NCBI GenBank assembly: GCA_916610825.1
Contig: OU744452.1
Span: forward strand, 18,501,103 to 18,565,102
Length of the DNA stretch: 64,000 bases
Source of the DNA: Haliclystus octoradiatus
Lineage: Eukaryota > Cnidaria > Staurozoa > Stauromedusae > Haliclystidae
Direction: 5' to 3'
Below are positions 32,728-45,130 of this stretch, in pieces. Under the pieces are notes generated by a model. It did not search any database. It had not been told where the DNA came from and was given only the letters and a program-made list of their open reading frames with translations. The first letter of the stretch is position 1, and every line of letters begins with the position of its first letter. A program made the position numbers and the translations under genes.

Positions 32728-35700
32728 ATGAATAAAGGATTCGAAGAAAATCTAATGAAAGTGTTTGCTATTGGATGTTTAATTGCATTTGTTGATGCTC
32801 AATCAAAATACGCACTTGTTGCTGAACCAAAGATTGAAGGTGAAGAACTAAAATCATCGAACGTGATCAATGTTTTTGAATGCGCAAGACTTTGTGATGA
32901 TGAGAATTGCTGCAACAGTTTTTCAATTGAGGACGCAATTTTACCATCTCAGATGCTCAAATGCATCAATGCATCTTATTTCATCTATGGTTCATGTCTA
33001 CTAATGTTCATTCAGAAGGCAGTGGATATTCTCACTTTTTCCAAAAAGTAAGTAAGGAAATTATTTGCATTAAATTTAGTTACTATTATCATAATTCTAA
33101 TAATATTAATTGATTAGGATGATCAGTCACATGTTTCAGGTTCCTAAATGATTAATCATTACTATTGAGCCTCAAATTTAAGCCTGGTTTCAATATAGAG
33201 TCGTGTGATATCGGTGAAAATCGCCGCTACTCACCCGAATTTGAAAAATGTTTGATTTACTCGATTCATTTCCAGCGTAAGTTTGATTTTCATCAGCATT
33301 TGCACTTAGTGTCTCCTGATTGTAAATAGAAACCAAGCTTCAGCCAAGATCATTATCATTGGCAAATCAAAAGTTATTTCCACGTGTTCGCCAAAATGGT
33401 AAAAGTATAAACATTTTGTTTAGCTTATCAGAACAACAGTACGGTTGTGCATCCCCTGATTGATATAACACATAAAACTTTCAACACTCTCCTTTGCAAC
33501 ACTTTGCACAGTGAGTTGATGATATTTGAGCCGTGAATTCTGAAACGCAACTTCTTTTATTGTAACATTTTTTGAAATACACAATAAATTATCAATACGA
33601 GTTGAATATAAAAATGATGACAATCAGGGTTTCAAATACGAGATATATATGTCCTTAGAATCATCAATCCATGCGAACAAGTCTTAAATTTTATCATAAT
33701 ATTTCTTACCAAAAACATTGCGGTTGGAAACACAGACAAAAGAACTACTGGGCAACGGTCAGTAGTTAAATTTAGTTGGAATCAATTTATAGCAAACCAT
33801 AATATCCAAACACCCAAAAATCACATATGATGTTTATTTTGTTTCGATTGAGGTTCAGTAATGTCGGTGTAATAGAAATACAGAAATTTAAGACGTTGAT
33901 GGTCTTTGATGTTGTCAAAATGAAGCTAGATTCGATATGTTTCTTCTCTGCAAGAAATATCACATTCATAGATTTGTAAACAAGAAAACAGTATCAAATG
34001 TGCACAGTTATCTACATTATGCTTTCTTTCAACAAAATTCTTTATTCTATATTACATCTTTGGTAGCGTTCTGAGCAAATCACAAAACACTTCTTTATAG
34101 TTTAATTACTGCCATCGAAACACTTTTCGAGATATCTTCCTGTTACCAGATTTCATCGCTATGAAAAACTCAAAACCGGATTGGTGATGTCACAACTGGT
34201 GTTTGAAAATGAAGTTTTGAAAAAATGTATTTTTTTTAAAACAATTATCGCTGGTCAATGATGCCCCTTTAAAATCTTATGAAATGTTGAAATCTAAATA
34301 GTTCGTATCAAATTTTGAGCATCGTCTTGGTATTTTTAATGCATCATCTAGGGAACAAAATTCCCTTCCACTGTTCCCATCTTGAATAGAAGACAAGGAA
34401 ATACAACAACAATTAAGATTGTGCTAGGGTTATGCTGAAGGATTTTATAATTGATTTATAGTTTTTAAAAGTTTCAGAAAGTTTCATACGGTTTTGATGG
34501 TATATAGCGCATAATCGAGAAAGCTTCTTGTTTAATTACTGCTATGGCATTTATTTTTCAACCTTGCTGTTTAGTTACTTGGAATTTGATTATTGGATAA
34601 TTATTATGATATCGATATATCATTGTTATGTAATTAGCATTGTTATGTTATTATGAAATTATGTTGCGTGTTGATAAGTTGAAGATCTAAAAGTATTTGT
34701 AATGCCTGGATTGGTTTAAGTGTATTTATCTGCAAAAAATAATTTTATTACATCCTTTTTAGGTTATTAGATCAAGAAGTAACCTCCCTGAGCATGGTAA
34801 ATGTTGTATTTTTTTTCATGATTTTGATGTTTGATGTAATATTTGTTTCATGGCTTTTCCTATACATGATGTCTGAAGTAGCGTTATAGTTTTCGTAGCA
34901 TCATAGCCGATCTCAATAAATATCAGATAAATATCACAATGCAATTGAAATCCTCCTGTTCCAAATTCAATTGTAATTGAGATTGTTCAGTAATATCATT
35001 AATTAAAAATATAAAAAATAAAAAGGCATTGTTCCCCTTTTCTTGTAGAAATAAATTTGATTGACCTCCCGTGTGATCAGATATCAGCTTACAGCATAAG
35101 GTATTGCAATATCGCCATTGACAACAACAACAATGGAAATTGTAGACAGAATCAATGCATTGATACAGGTCATACTAGCATTGATCCCTGGTGGCAAGTG
35201 GATTTAAAAAGGAAAAGAACTATTACTAAAGTGATAATTTATAGAAGAACTGATAATCACGATGAACGTTTTACAAGCGTCACAATCCAAGTGCAAAATC
35301 AACCAATGCCGGACAAGGATTGTGCACAAATGTAAGCAGTATTGATATGTAACTGATATAATTCTTTCTATGAATTTTAATGATATTCTATGCAATCTAA
35401 CCCATCTTTGCAATGATGTTCGTCAAATGTTAAATATTTGGAATATGGATAAACTTCTTTTTATATGAGGCTACAGTCGAACTTGCTTAATATTCCCTCT
35501 CTGGTACAGTGGAAAATAGGGACATTGAAGGAGGTAGGATTATGAGAGTTTGTATGGAGAATGAAAAATAGAAATCAGTTTTATATTAAGCAAGGGGGTA
35601 TTAAGCAAGGTAGGATATTAAAAGAGAAGATATTAACCGAGTTCGACTGTATTGTAATATGTTGTGACATATACGGTTAGGTCATAAGAGTTAATTAAAA

Positions 35701-36643
35701 AAATCTATGGAATTAAATAATAGCCACGCGATGATAGCAACAGATTTTTATTAATTTGCCAATCTGTATCGAGAAGAATTTCGATTGACGGTATATATTA
35801 TGCAAGCATTATGTTTTTCGTAATACTTTTACTTTAAGTTTTCATTCCAATTTTCTTTTAATAAAACATCCCTATATATCACAGCTCACTGCATTCGTCT
35901 CGTTTTTCTTATGTGTAGTTTGTTAAAGCATTATCAATTAACGTCAAAGGTTTCAAACCTAGATCAGCCATATAGCTTATTATGTACTTACGTTTTTAAG
36001 CGATTAAGATTATCGACTACAGTGTGCATGGAACCACACAACAATTAAATACTAACGATATAAAGAAATATTCACACATGGGCACTTTTGTTTGCTAAGA
36101 TATGCCATCGACTATTCGACTTTGGTTATAAAACTTTCTCCAAATCCTGTGAATTGTAAACTGGATGTTGTGAAGTGTGATCAAGTGTTTATATCATGAA
36201 GAAAATATAACGTATGGAGTTCTGCTATATAAATCAAAGGTTTCCTTCGTTTCATGTCTTACTTCTGATCGCCATTTTGTTCAGATAGCTTGCGTGTTAA
36301 GCTTTGGCTGCACAACCAGAGCACAATGACAGGTTTTGATATGTTACCGCATATGCGCACACAGATAACTCTTTCTGATCATCGAATCGATTCTGGACTG
36401 GGCCGTCTCATATAAACACCAACTTAACCGCATTCATCACAACTAATATGCTATTGCGTTGTGTTGAACTTTAACTTTAAGTGATGTACTTTTATCTATA
36501 GGTGTGTCAGAGAACAAATGAGATCATCTAAAATCGATCGCACTTATGTTTGCGAGCAACCTGTCACTGGCCGTTATCTTGTGATTTGGATTGCTGGTGA
36601 GGGTGCCCTCCTCCTTGCAGAAGTCAGGGCATTCGGTTATTAA
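32728..36643 (+). CDS. Lectin gene C: PAN/apple-like + F-type lectin, 4 exons, exon 1 frameshifted
   Basis: Exons corresponding to gene B are 32728-33047, 34763-34796, 35049-35331 and 36502-36643, all with GT-AG borders. Exon 1 carries 8 extra bases (a repeat of ATGCATC at about 32968), so the frame from the ATG runs into a TAA at the donor and no longer fits exon 2. The total, 779 nt, is not a multiple of three. Exons 2-4 are open and well conserved. The lectin domain keeps GHTSIDPWWQVDL and YRRTDNHDERF, that is the His and the Arg-x-Asp...Glu-Arg residues that bind fucose in F-type lectins, without the adjacent cysteine pair. It ends GRYLVIW...LAEVRAFGY. Either the gene is a recent pseudogene, or a different first exon or start is used. 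Intron 3 holds a pogo-like MITE and a foldback-arm relic. Confidence 0.7.
33048..34762 (+). other. Intron 1 of lectin C
   Basis: Contains the dispersed repeat 33660-34140 shared with the protease downstream region (3635-4095). Otherwise no gene is recognised. It differs from intron 1 of B immediately after exon 1. Confidence 0.5.
35474..35649. mobile_element. pogo/Tc1-like MITE, TA target
   Basis: 176 bp with inverted ends CAGTCGAACTTG...GAGTTCGACTG, flanked by TA at 35472-35473 and 35650-35651. The end sequence resembles the nested MITE at 51437-51611 (CAGTCAAACCTG). It is too short to code. Confidence 0.75.
35925..36360. repeat. Solo arm of the foldback element X, in lectin C intron 3
   Basis: About 430 bp aligns collinearly with 57200-57620, the right outer arm of the foldback element. 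Shared words are GATCGCCATTTTGTTCAGATA, CTTGCGTGTTA, TGATCAAGTGTT-like and GATATGTTAC. Divergence is clearly higher than between the two arms of X, so this is an older insertion. No partner arm is seen nearby. Confidence 0.7.
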
Positions 36644-37145
36644 TTCACATTATATACAAATTGGACTTTTATTAACTGTGTTATACTGTATATCGTATTC
36701 CACATGCAATAAATATACATCTCTGTTGATTTTATGTAATGTTTTTCAAATTTATTGTTCTTTGTAAATTTTGAACAGTCGTATGGCATTAAGTTTTAGA
36801 TATTAAGAAGACAACACTGCCATTAAGCATTTAACTATAAAAGAATAACGTAGAGCATCATTTAGTAATCATTTATTGAAAGCTCTTGTATGATAATCAT
36901 TGAATTTATAAGTTATTACTAATGGTATCACCTACATATATATTGGCATATCAAGACATAACAAACTATATAGTAATAAATTTTGAGTAAACAATTAAGT
37001 ATGTCTATACTATCCACATATTTGAAAACTTTTAAATGAAAACTATCTGCTTTACGCGATATTACATTATATCTATAATAATAGTATTGTCTGTTTGTTA
37101 AATAAATTATGTGCATATCAATTTGTTTTCTGTCCACGACCTATG
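36644..37145 (+). repeat. 3' flank of lectin C
   Basis: Homologous to 22971-23530 behind lectin B; see that entry. It contains CAATAAA near 36707 as a plausible poly(A) signal. Confidence 0.6.
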
Positions 37146-37734
37146 TACGTCTCACTGGTGAATAATACAAACAATTCGTTGTCAGGAAATTATGCAATCA
37201 TTTGTATCGAGATAACCTTTTACAGTAACAGATTTGCAGTATGAAAATTATGATATTCTGGCGTAGTTTAAAATATTTAATTTCCTTAGATACTATATCT
37301 CATATCATTGTATTAACAAATTCAGAGATTTTCATAATTTCATTCATAGGTTGATCGTTTCGCAAGTAGATAAAATCGAAGGGAATTTTAAATCTCCAGA
37401 AGAAAAATGCAATCTGAAAATATTGCGAAATATTAAGATTATGCTCTGAGAATCCGATCCAATCAGACAGAATCTGAATTGTATATGTGAAATATTTTGA
37501 ACTGGCTATTTATGTTATTAAGTTGTATACGGGCCTTAAAATATATTATATACTACTATTACAACTACTACTATAATATTCTACTCTCTTTATGAACATA
37601 ATTATATCATAAATAAATATTTGCAAAAGGTTCATCAAAATGCCGAATTAACTCAGCATATATTAACATCACGGATATTAAAAATCCATTCCGATCTGGT
37701 TGGAACCTTGGAAAGTCTGATATTATACTAGCAA

Positions 37735-38104
37735 GCGTTACAGACCGCGATTTATTCACAAAAGAATAGGGTCTGTGTAAATTGCTCGGTTTCTCTGTCC
37801 GGGCCTCGTATCAGAATAAGATTGATGTCACACAATTATACAAGATTAAGATGATTCTCACCGGGATTCTCACATTACTTTATTCATTTCAGTTGACATG
37901 ATTGCAATAAGTTCTATTTTAGGCTTCGTAGCTATGACAATTAATTGATCGAACGGAGGTGATGAATTTATTATCTAAGAACAATAGATTTACCAGGCAT
38001 CGATCAGAAACTTCCGCTCTACGTTTTCGTAGAGTGGATGGACAGAGAACTGTGCAAAACACACAGACCCTATTCTTTTGTGAAAGAATCGCGGTCTGTA
38101 AACG
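37735..38104. mobile_element. Short nonautonomous DNA element with ~45-bp TIRs
   Basis: The left end (GCGTTACAGACCGCGATT..., with AAAAGAATAGGGTCTGTG) is mirrored at the right end (CACAGACCCTATTCTTTTGTG ... GCGGTCTGTAAACGC). Length is about 370 bp with no coding frame. I found no clear target duplication, so the superfamily is open. Confidence 0.7.
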
Positions 38105-38221
38105 CAGACTAATCCTATAACCGATCGGAAAGTAAAAATTTCTATCAGAATCTGAAGTAAATCCGGTCGGATCGGACCATACTTGGAATTGGATCGGATT
38201 CGGACTGAATTGCTCTATTAA

Positions 38222-38329
38222 TGCCCCTGTGTATTATCCTTAGTTTATTAATACATTAGATTCTGTTTTGAAATCTCTACGAGATTGGTTGTTATTTTAT
38301 ATGCCTTCAATCATTGTACTGTCATAACA
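38222..38329 (+). repeat. Solo LTR fragment, relative of the LTR at 47.0-48.4 kb
   Basis: About 108 bp matches the 3' two thirds of the small LTR (CCCCTGTGTATT, TTTTGAAATCTCTACGAGA, ending CATAACA) in plus orientation, moderately diverged. No internal region follows. Confidence 0.6.
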
Positions 38330-40100
38330 GAATTTGCAAACTTCTTGGATTTGCTCCTATAGTTTATTGGAAGATATGTTGTATGTATAATATCTTGTAT
38401 CAGTAAATTTTTACAACAGACCATATGCTAATTTATGTAGTATATACGGTTGTTCGAGCAGTAAACCCCGAAATTCAGGATCTTAAAGGAAATTTTCTTT
38501 AGCATCTCCATCGCAATGTATGCCAATTTAAGAATGTTAAAATTTTTGTTAAAAGGGGACCAATAATAATCTGATCTCCTTCATGTTGCAAATAAAGCTA
38601 TATAGTATTAGCGCACATTAGTATTATCGTAATTGCATTGAGGTTGGCAACCTTCAAATCAAGATCAGGTGCAATTGATTTATCAAAGCATTGTAAATGC
38701 TAAATTTTCATTGCTTTTAAATTTGATACTAAATTATGTAGTTTAAACTTAGTAATATATGTTTTACGATTATATGTAAGTGAAGGCCAATACCTTCCTC
38801 TATCTGCAAGTTAGTACTGATCTTTGTTGACAAAAATATATCATATTATCATCATTGATATGCTTTCTTGCTGATGCATCTTGCATTGAGAGATAATACA
38901 CATTAAAATGCCTCGAATTGATGTTATTATAAATTCTTCTGAAATCGCACTTTTGTTTGTGATAAAGGCTCGTTATCTTGTTACATTGGAATGTTATCAA
39001 CTGGAACTTTCATTAAAAATTCTCGGTTTTAGTAGAAGGATGATTGCTCAAAAGCGATGTTGGTAGCTCAATAATCTGGAATGTCCTTGCTGAATTTATC
39101 GTGATTTACAAGTTTTTGACTCATGTGCAAATGGAATGATCCTAACAGCAAGCGAAAAGTTGGAGGTTAGATATTTCAATATCCTAACAGTGTATACCAA
39201 ATGACAATTCGTTGTAAAAAGTAATAATCAAGAATCAGCTACCAATAAATACGGGTAAACTTCATTGTCCCTTTTTAGAAATCTTGAAAATCTCATCGAA
39301 CAAATTTTTAATTATATTTTACTTTTCATATTTTTGTATTAATACTGTTCTCAGTTTGAACACACTTATAAGGCATTCTGGAAAAACGATGATAATGATG
39401 ATGATGATATCTGTTACTCTCATATACACCTTCACAAATAAGCAAAAACGGGAACAAATATGCGAAAACAACCATTTTCATAGCTTGGTAATCAATAAGT
39501 CATGAACAAGTATTTCATCATTGCCCAATCAGCATTGCGTGTATGTGTTTTATTTTTGATTCGTTACCAAAATGAGCATTTCCATCAATTTTAACATTAT
39601 TGATACGAGTATAAACTATAGTACAAATAACAACAACAATAATAACAATAATAATAATAACAAATTGTAATAATTGTATTAATAATAGTAAATTCAATGA
39701 TAATCGGAAAATAATAACAACTATGATAATATATTTACGATAAATAGAGAGTTGATTGAGTATTTATTGCAGCTATATGTACATTGCATTGAGTGGCTAC
39801 TGATTGATGTGAGATTGGATTTCTTTTTCCATTCCCAACGATTTTGTGTATTTGGAAAGAGATTTTTTGATGCTGATCATTGATTCTCTAGATAGATAGT
39901 AGCAACCGGGGGGCTTCTTCCTGTGTATATGATATAACCTAATTTGTCATTTTGACCGGTAAATAAAGAACACTTTACACTATATAGAAAGTGTTGTATA
40001 CATACAGCCTTAACTAAGATTACGAATTAATTTAAAAGGTTAATAATTAAGATATAATGATACTATGATTATAATGCTATGACCGGGGCTATGACTGATT
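38330..40100. other. Intergenic, no gene recognised
   Basis: A+T-rich, with an imperfect AAC/AAT-rich run near 39626-39665 and, at 39537-39582, a reverse copy of the short retroposon-like sequence seen at 32104. Chance frames only. Confidence 0.4.
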
Positions 40101-40109
40101 ATGTTTTCT

Positions 40110-40440
40110 ATATAAATATTTTACAGAATGTTGATAAATCAAATCACCTTAGTCTCTCTTTGAATTGAACAAAAGTATTTGATGTAACAATATCATTTGT
40201 CAGATTGTTACACCAGGGTGTTGTTGCAAAATTGATGCTTAATAGATTGTAACCGTGGTATTTTTGGAATAATAAGTTATGCAGAGATCAAAGAACACTC
40301 TTCTGTATTCTCAACTATCAAGCCCTAAGATATTCAGACGATTCTTGTGCTCTGCGTATGGACGATTGAGTAAATCAGAATAATCTCCTTGTAAAATATC
40401 GTTGGACCGATTCTAATTTTCTAATATCCTTTATGAGACA
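40110..40440 (-). pseudogene. LINE reverse-transcriptase C-terminal fragment
   Basis: Minus-strand frames read DIRKLESVQRYFTRRLF, then LNILGLDS*EYRRVFFDL, then INFATTPWCNNLTNDIVTSNTFVQFKERLR. This is the usual end of jockey/CR1-type reverse transcriptases, with stops. Part of it is duplicated at 46010-46170. Confidence 0.65.
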
Positions 40441-41108
40441 TGGATTCAAGATGCAAGACAAGTCTGTGCCACTTTGCCTTCCAGGTGAAAAGGCTTCAAG
40501 TTTGGACCATCTTGAAAATGATATCCAAAACCTTTATTAGCTTTAAAAGGATATTCAAATATTTGAAAAATACTAAAAACTATACCTCGCAATTTACTAA
40601 ATTTTTTAGGTATAGTTTTCAGTGTTTTTCAACTAGAACTTTTCTTTTTTTATAGATTTTACAGATAACATGGAAACATTTGTCCAATCTTGTATTTGAA
40701 ATGTACCCCGAACCTGTTTTAAAAGCCGAAAAAGGTTACCAACCCAAAGTGACACGTCCCTGTACATAAAAAAATATAAAATACATAAATATTATCATGG
40801 ATGCGCGGAGATATTGGATTAACCTTTCAAAACTATACCTACATACATATATAGATATAAGTCATGGCATTTTCTGGTTTCACAGCTGGAACCAAATTCA
40901 CAAATGATTCCGAAATTGAAAATTTGATACCTCAAAAAACTGGCCAGCATGATGCCAAAATAGTACAAATACTGTTACATCTCGTATACAGCACCTGTAT
41001 GGACGTACCTTTCCACCGTTTTGACGCTGATATTTTGAACTGCTGCCACTTCAAGTTATAAAGAAAAATATCAAAACATGACAACATGGAATTGTGGGAA
41101 TTTTTTAA
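40250..41108. repeat. Duplicated D block, copy 1 (partner 46020-46718 + 48656-48802)
   Basis: Alignable with the region left of and right of the LINE at 46719-48655. Shared words are GTATGGACGATTGAGTAAATC-like, GGACCATCTTGAAAATGATAT and GCTGATATTTTGAACTGCTG. It adjoins the cationic-peptide gene and belongs to the same tandem duplication. The 65-codon frame at 40864-41061 is not conserved in the partner. Confidence 0.75.
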
Positions 41109-41274
41109 TGCCATATTTCTTAATTAAAGAGAATAATTAATTACACATCCAAATGTAGAAACCATCCGGTTTTTTCTCACTATGAGACTTTATACCGTGG
41201 ACTACCTACTACATATCATTTAAAGCAAATCCATTATCTATAAATTGGCAATTTTTGAGAGTGTACAGATAGAT

Positions 41275-43694
41275 CTATTTTTTGCCGATAAGAGTTTTGG
41301 CTCCATGAGTGAGAGCTCCTCTGCAAAGTGGGTTCGATAAACATTTTCTGGTTCTGAATCTGATTCCCCATCGGCGGCGACGACGACGACGACGACCACC
41401 CCATGGTTTTGGGTCTTGATTTTCCCTCTCCATTGAATCGTGCATTTGTTCTTCCAATTCTGAAATTATAATTAGAGCATTATTATATTATGAACATAGT
41501 ACAAAATTAGGCACGCTGTTTCATTTGTAAGTTGCAACTATTGTTATTAACAATCAACAATCCATTACACATACGCTTGTTTTATGTTTTACATCATTTT
41601 TGACTAATTTTATTTAAATGCTATAACTTGTTTTCACAAATCATCTAAATGTATAATATTTCATTAATCACTTTATAAATTTACATGTATCCCAAATAAA
41701 CAAGTTTTGATTGATTCAGGGATTAATCTTACTGTGTATAACTTATTAACTTTCAAGTAAGTCGATTTGTTTATAAGTGCTTCACATGATTAAAAATAAA
41801 CATCTATCTATATGAGAAGAAGTAAGATTTTGCTCAAATTTGAGGCTTAATGTTCTGATAAAATATAGTCTAAGTTTAAGCTGTAGTTCATGATCTTGGA
41901 AAAAGATGATTTGCAATTGTATGCAGTCATTGATAGTGACTTTATGGAGCAATAAATTAATAATACAGTGTTATTTCTGATCCGGGAGCCGGAGAGCTTT
42001 CAGGTGCTTTTTGATATGTGTAATCAATAGCCTGCGTCACAGACCAAAACATTTGAAGATGTTAGAACTAACCCCCCCAAATGTTTTGACTTGTGGCTCA
42101 GGCTAGGTCATCATGCGATTTGTCAATTGGGAAAGTTCAAATCAAATTTCATTGTATCAAAGACAACGTAATTTCCAATAAAATGAATCTTAAAAAGTTG
42201 TATAGATATCTCTAATTGTATATTTGTAAAACGTTTTGTCCTACTGACTGAACATAGGGCTCAATGCAAAATATAGCAGAGCTTTAAATAATAAAAGTCA
42301 GAGAATCAGACAGTCACAATAGATATTGAATAGATTGCCTGTGATCGCCTCGGCGTGAAACTTCAAGTAGCAAACAGGACTGTCTGATTCTCTAGTTGTA
42401 TAAGTAAATCTAGTTAGGATGATGACAAACCATGTATAAAATGCACAAAATAGCTGATTAAATATTTACCTTTCATGGCTTCGTCTTCTGCTTCTACTAC
42501 ATCTACACAAACAAGCAAAAATAAAGAATTGAGCATTTCATATTTACAAATTATTCGGCATATCCTGAAAAAACACTGAGGAAATAAAATCAATGTATAA
42601 ATTCTTTACGGACTCAATTCTTGCCTCGTGCTGTGGAATTTTACCACCCTCCCCGAATTCTGAAAATGGTGCAACCGCCATAGCTTTTGATAAAACCATT
42701 CTCTATATAGAATTTTCACATCGGCCGTAATAATATGTTATAACAATAATGCATCCATGGTTCACGGTAGCCGCTGTCACTGTCTTTCTAAAATAAACAA
42801 TCAGAATTTATATATCTTCTCTTTAAATAATTCTCCCGAGATTCAATGGGAATCATGAGTGACTTCAAAAGCTCTATAGAATTGTATACTATTGAAAACC
42901 TTCAGATTGAACAATAAATACTACATGAACTATATTTAAGAACTTGATACAAACCATACATTTATTTTGATTTAAAAAATAAATAAAAATTCTTGTAACA
43001 TTAGCTACTCACCTTCGTCGTCCATTTCATCTTCTTCCCCTGAAAGCAGAAAATTTATTCAATATTTCATTTCAAACGCATATAAAACACACGATAATCT
43101 GCAACGGCTTCGATTTATCCTAAAATCATTGTAAGGCAATTAAAAGAAAGAGAGAACAGGTTTTACATCGTATTGAAAATTAAAAGTAATTTATATAATC
43201 TATTGAAATTTGGGGCTATATAAGACTATATCACACTAAACCAATGAATGAGACATTAATGACAGAAGAGATAGTCTACAGCGGTACTAATTACGGATAA
43301 TTTACCAAACAAATATGGAATAACAATCATTGTTATATGAAGAAAACAATGAAACAAAGCATTGGTAAAATGTTCTATCAGAATGATTACAGATATTATA
43401 ATTTTTATTGTCCTTCAGATGTTTATAATAAAAATATTGCCAATCAAGATAAAAAAAAAACAGGAACAGTCGTCTACATAAGACCCAATCCAGATAAATT
43501 CAACAATATATACATAAGTAGACCTATTTAGAATTGATCGATTTCAAATGACGGAAGACCACTTCGAAGAGGTGGTCATATTAACAGGGTGTATGCTTTT
43601 CTCTAGACGAAGTATACTATAGAAACTTACCTCTGACAAATACAGTAGCAAAACAAAATCCGAAAAGGCATAATAATAAAATAGATGACTTCAT
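41275..43694 (-). CDS. Secreted arginine-rich cationic peptide precursor, copy 1 (four coding exons)
   Basis: Reading the minus strand, coding exons are 43694-43631, 43039-43013, 42502-42470 and 41459-41275. All introns are GT-AG and phase 1; total 309 nt for 102 residues. Residues 1-21 are a hydrophobic signal peptide (MKSSILLLCLFGFCF...). Residues 22-50 are strongly acidic (EEDEMDDE, EAEDEAMKELEE). The tail is cationic: PKPWGG, eight arginines, WGIRFRTRK, a short cysteine loop CLSNPLC and a Lys-ending amphipathic stretch (GAKTLIGKK). Signal, acidic pro-piece and basic mature part is the plan of many antimicrobial-peptide precursors, including ascidian ones; the acidic part would neutralise the basic part until cleavage. 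I know no family with this exact tail, so the function is inferred from architecture only. An untranslated first exon and TATA box lie upstream. Confidence 0.75.
42300..42393. mobile_element. Half-deleted foldback MITE in intron of peptide gene 1
   Basis: The ends AGAGAATCAGACAGTC and GACTGTCTGATTCTCT are kept, but most of the left arm present in the other copy (59710-59861) is missing. Confidence 0.7.
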
Positions 43695-43733
43695 CGTTGA
43701 TAAATCGTTGATATGATATAAATGATTGTAAAT
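43695..43733 (-). other. 5'UTR part of coding exon, peptide gene 1
   Basis: A CTTCTAG acceptor just 5' of 43733 (minus strand) starts this exon 39 nt before the ATG. This supports a separate untranslated first exon. Confidence 0.6.
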
Positions 43734-44261
43734 CTAGAAGTAAAATATTGGAATAAAATATTAATGTTGAATGACGTTCTGAGTTTTTATTAATACGAAT
43801 TTCAAGAAAAGATAAATCAAGATTTGATAAAACCTTGGTAATCAACATTGCCCAGATGTATAAATACACAAATTATATTTCATACATATACAGATAACAA
43901 TTATTCATTAAATATAAAAAAAATATCATAATTCATAGTTAAGATAAAAGACCTCACAATGTGATTATTAATTCTGTTCGTCTTTAATGACTAGAAGTAT
44001 CTTTCACAAAAATTGAAATCATTGCATGAAGATCTAAATCTCGATGATGCTGACAAAGAAGTGTCTCTCTCTTGTTCCAATTAAGGTATAGAAACACATG
44101 ATATTTTATGTTTCACAAACGCAAATCATTCGAACTACAAATACTATCAGAAAGTTTTTGCACTATGTTATGTTGAGTTGACACAGTTTCTGCATTACAG
44201 TACCACCAAAAGAGATATATAGTATATAAGATAATAAACTAAGAAATAAATAATTTCTTAC

Positions 44262-44340
44262 CTCAAGTTAGATGTGAATTTTCTTTGATGCTGTAAAATT
44301 TATAATATCAAAAGAAGGCAAAAAATTGTGCTTATATAGG
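44262..44340 (-). promoter_or_regulatory. TATA box and untranslated first exon, peptide gene 1
   Basis: On the minus strand CTATATAAG (44331-44340) is followed about 28 bp later by the likely transcription start. A short untranslated exon then ends at a good donor (TAACTTGAG|GTAAGA; last exon base 44262). The same arrangement recurs in gene 2 at about 61720-61801 and, decayed, near 63210-63240 and 45690-45720. The start site itself is inferred. Confidence 0.55.
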
Positions 44341-45130
44341 TCTTCAGCAGGAAGTAGTTTGACTTTTAATCCCCATTTCGCAACTGTCACTCAACATTTA
44401 AAACCCTCCCAGAAAGTATACACAGGTTTGTTCCTTGTATAGTTGCTAATAGATGTCAAATTTAATTTGCAACAGGGAAGCAAATTGGTACACGTTGAAT
44501 AACACCTCCTTTTCAAAAGTGATTCTACCGCAACGGTGCGGGTCAGATAGGTTAATATCGTGATCTAGGGTTGCAAGAAAATATATACTTTATCAAATAC
44601 TATAATAAATGAACGCAACAAATCAGACATTCATAATATGAATCAAAGCAAATTTGAATGTTTGATTTTTGTGTTTATTTATCATTAAACAGCTCTGTGT
44701 TTATGACATCGAGCGCTATTACAACAGCAAACAACATAAGTACTGTAATAATATATTACATTAAATACATATCTTCTAGCGAGAACACATAGGAATGATA
44801 AAATAGTTAACAAAAATTACAAGATGATAATTCAATAATTAATGGTTGCCTACATGTCAGTTTTATCTTTCAACAAACTAATTTAATATGTCCACATAAA
44901 AATCATCTTCAATTTTTAAATCGTTTTTGTTAATCTTTTACAAAAAGAATACAATCTTGTCTACATTATTCTTTGTAAATTCGTATACAAGTATAAACCA
45001 ATACTTTTGTCAGACATTAAATTTAAATATAAAAAGAGTATATTGACTATTAAAGTATAAAATTATGTGAGTTTTTAATGATATTTGTCGTTAAATTTAA
45101 ATTTAAGCTAACAAGGAAGCAAATTGAGTT

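Larger units (their letters stand above)
41120..45130. repeat. Tandem duplication carrying the cationic peptide gene, copy 1
   Basis: About 4 kb here is nearly identical to 58527-62590, including introns and promoter, with small indels (for example the intronic MITE and a 12-bp coding difference). A recent duplication or gene conversion is likely. Confidence 0.9.

Noticed and set aside
40864..41061. 65-codon frame in D block 1
   Set aside because: Broken by substitutions and the LINE insertion in D block 2, with no motif.
43337..43531. 64-codon plus-strand frame in the peptide-gene intron
   Set aside because: The same DNA in copy 2 (60800-60990) has lost an A in the poly-A run and is frameshifted, so the frame is not conserved; it is intronic on the opposite strand.
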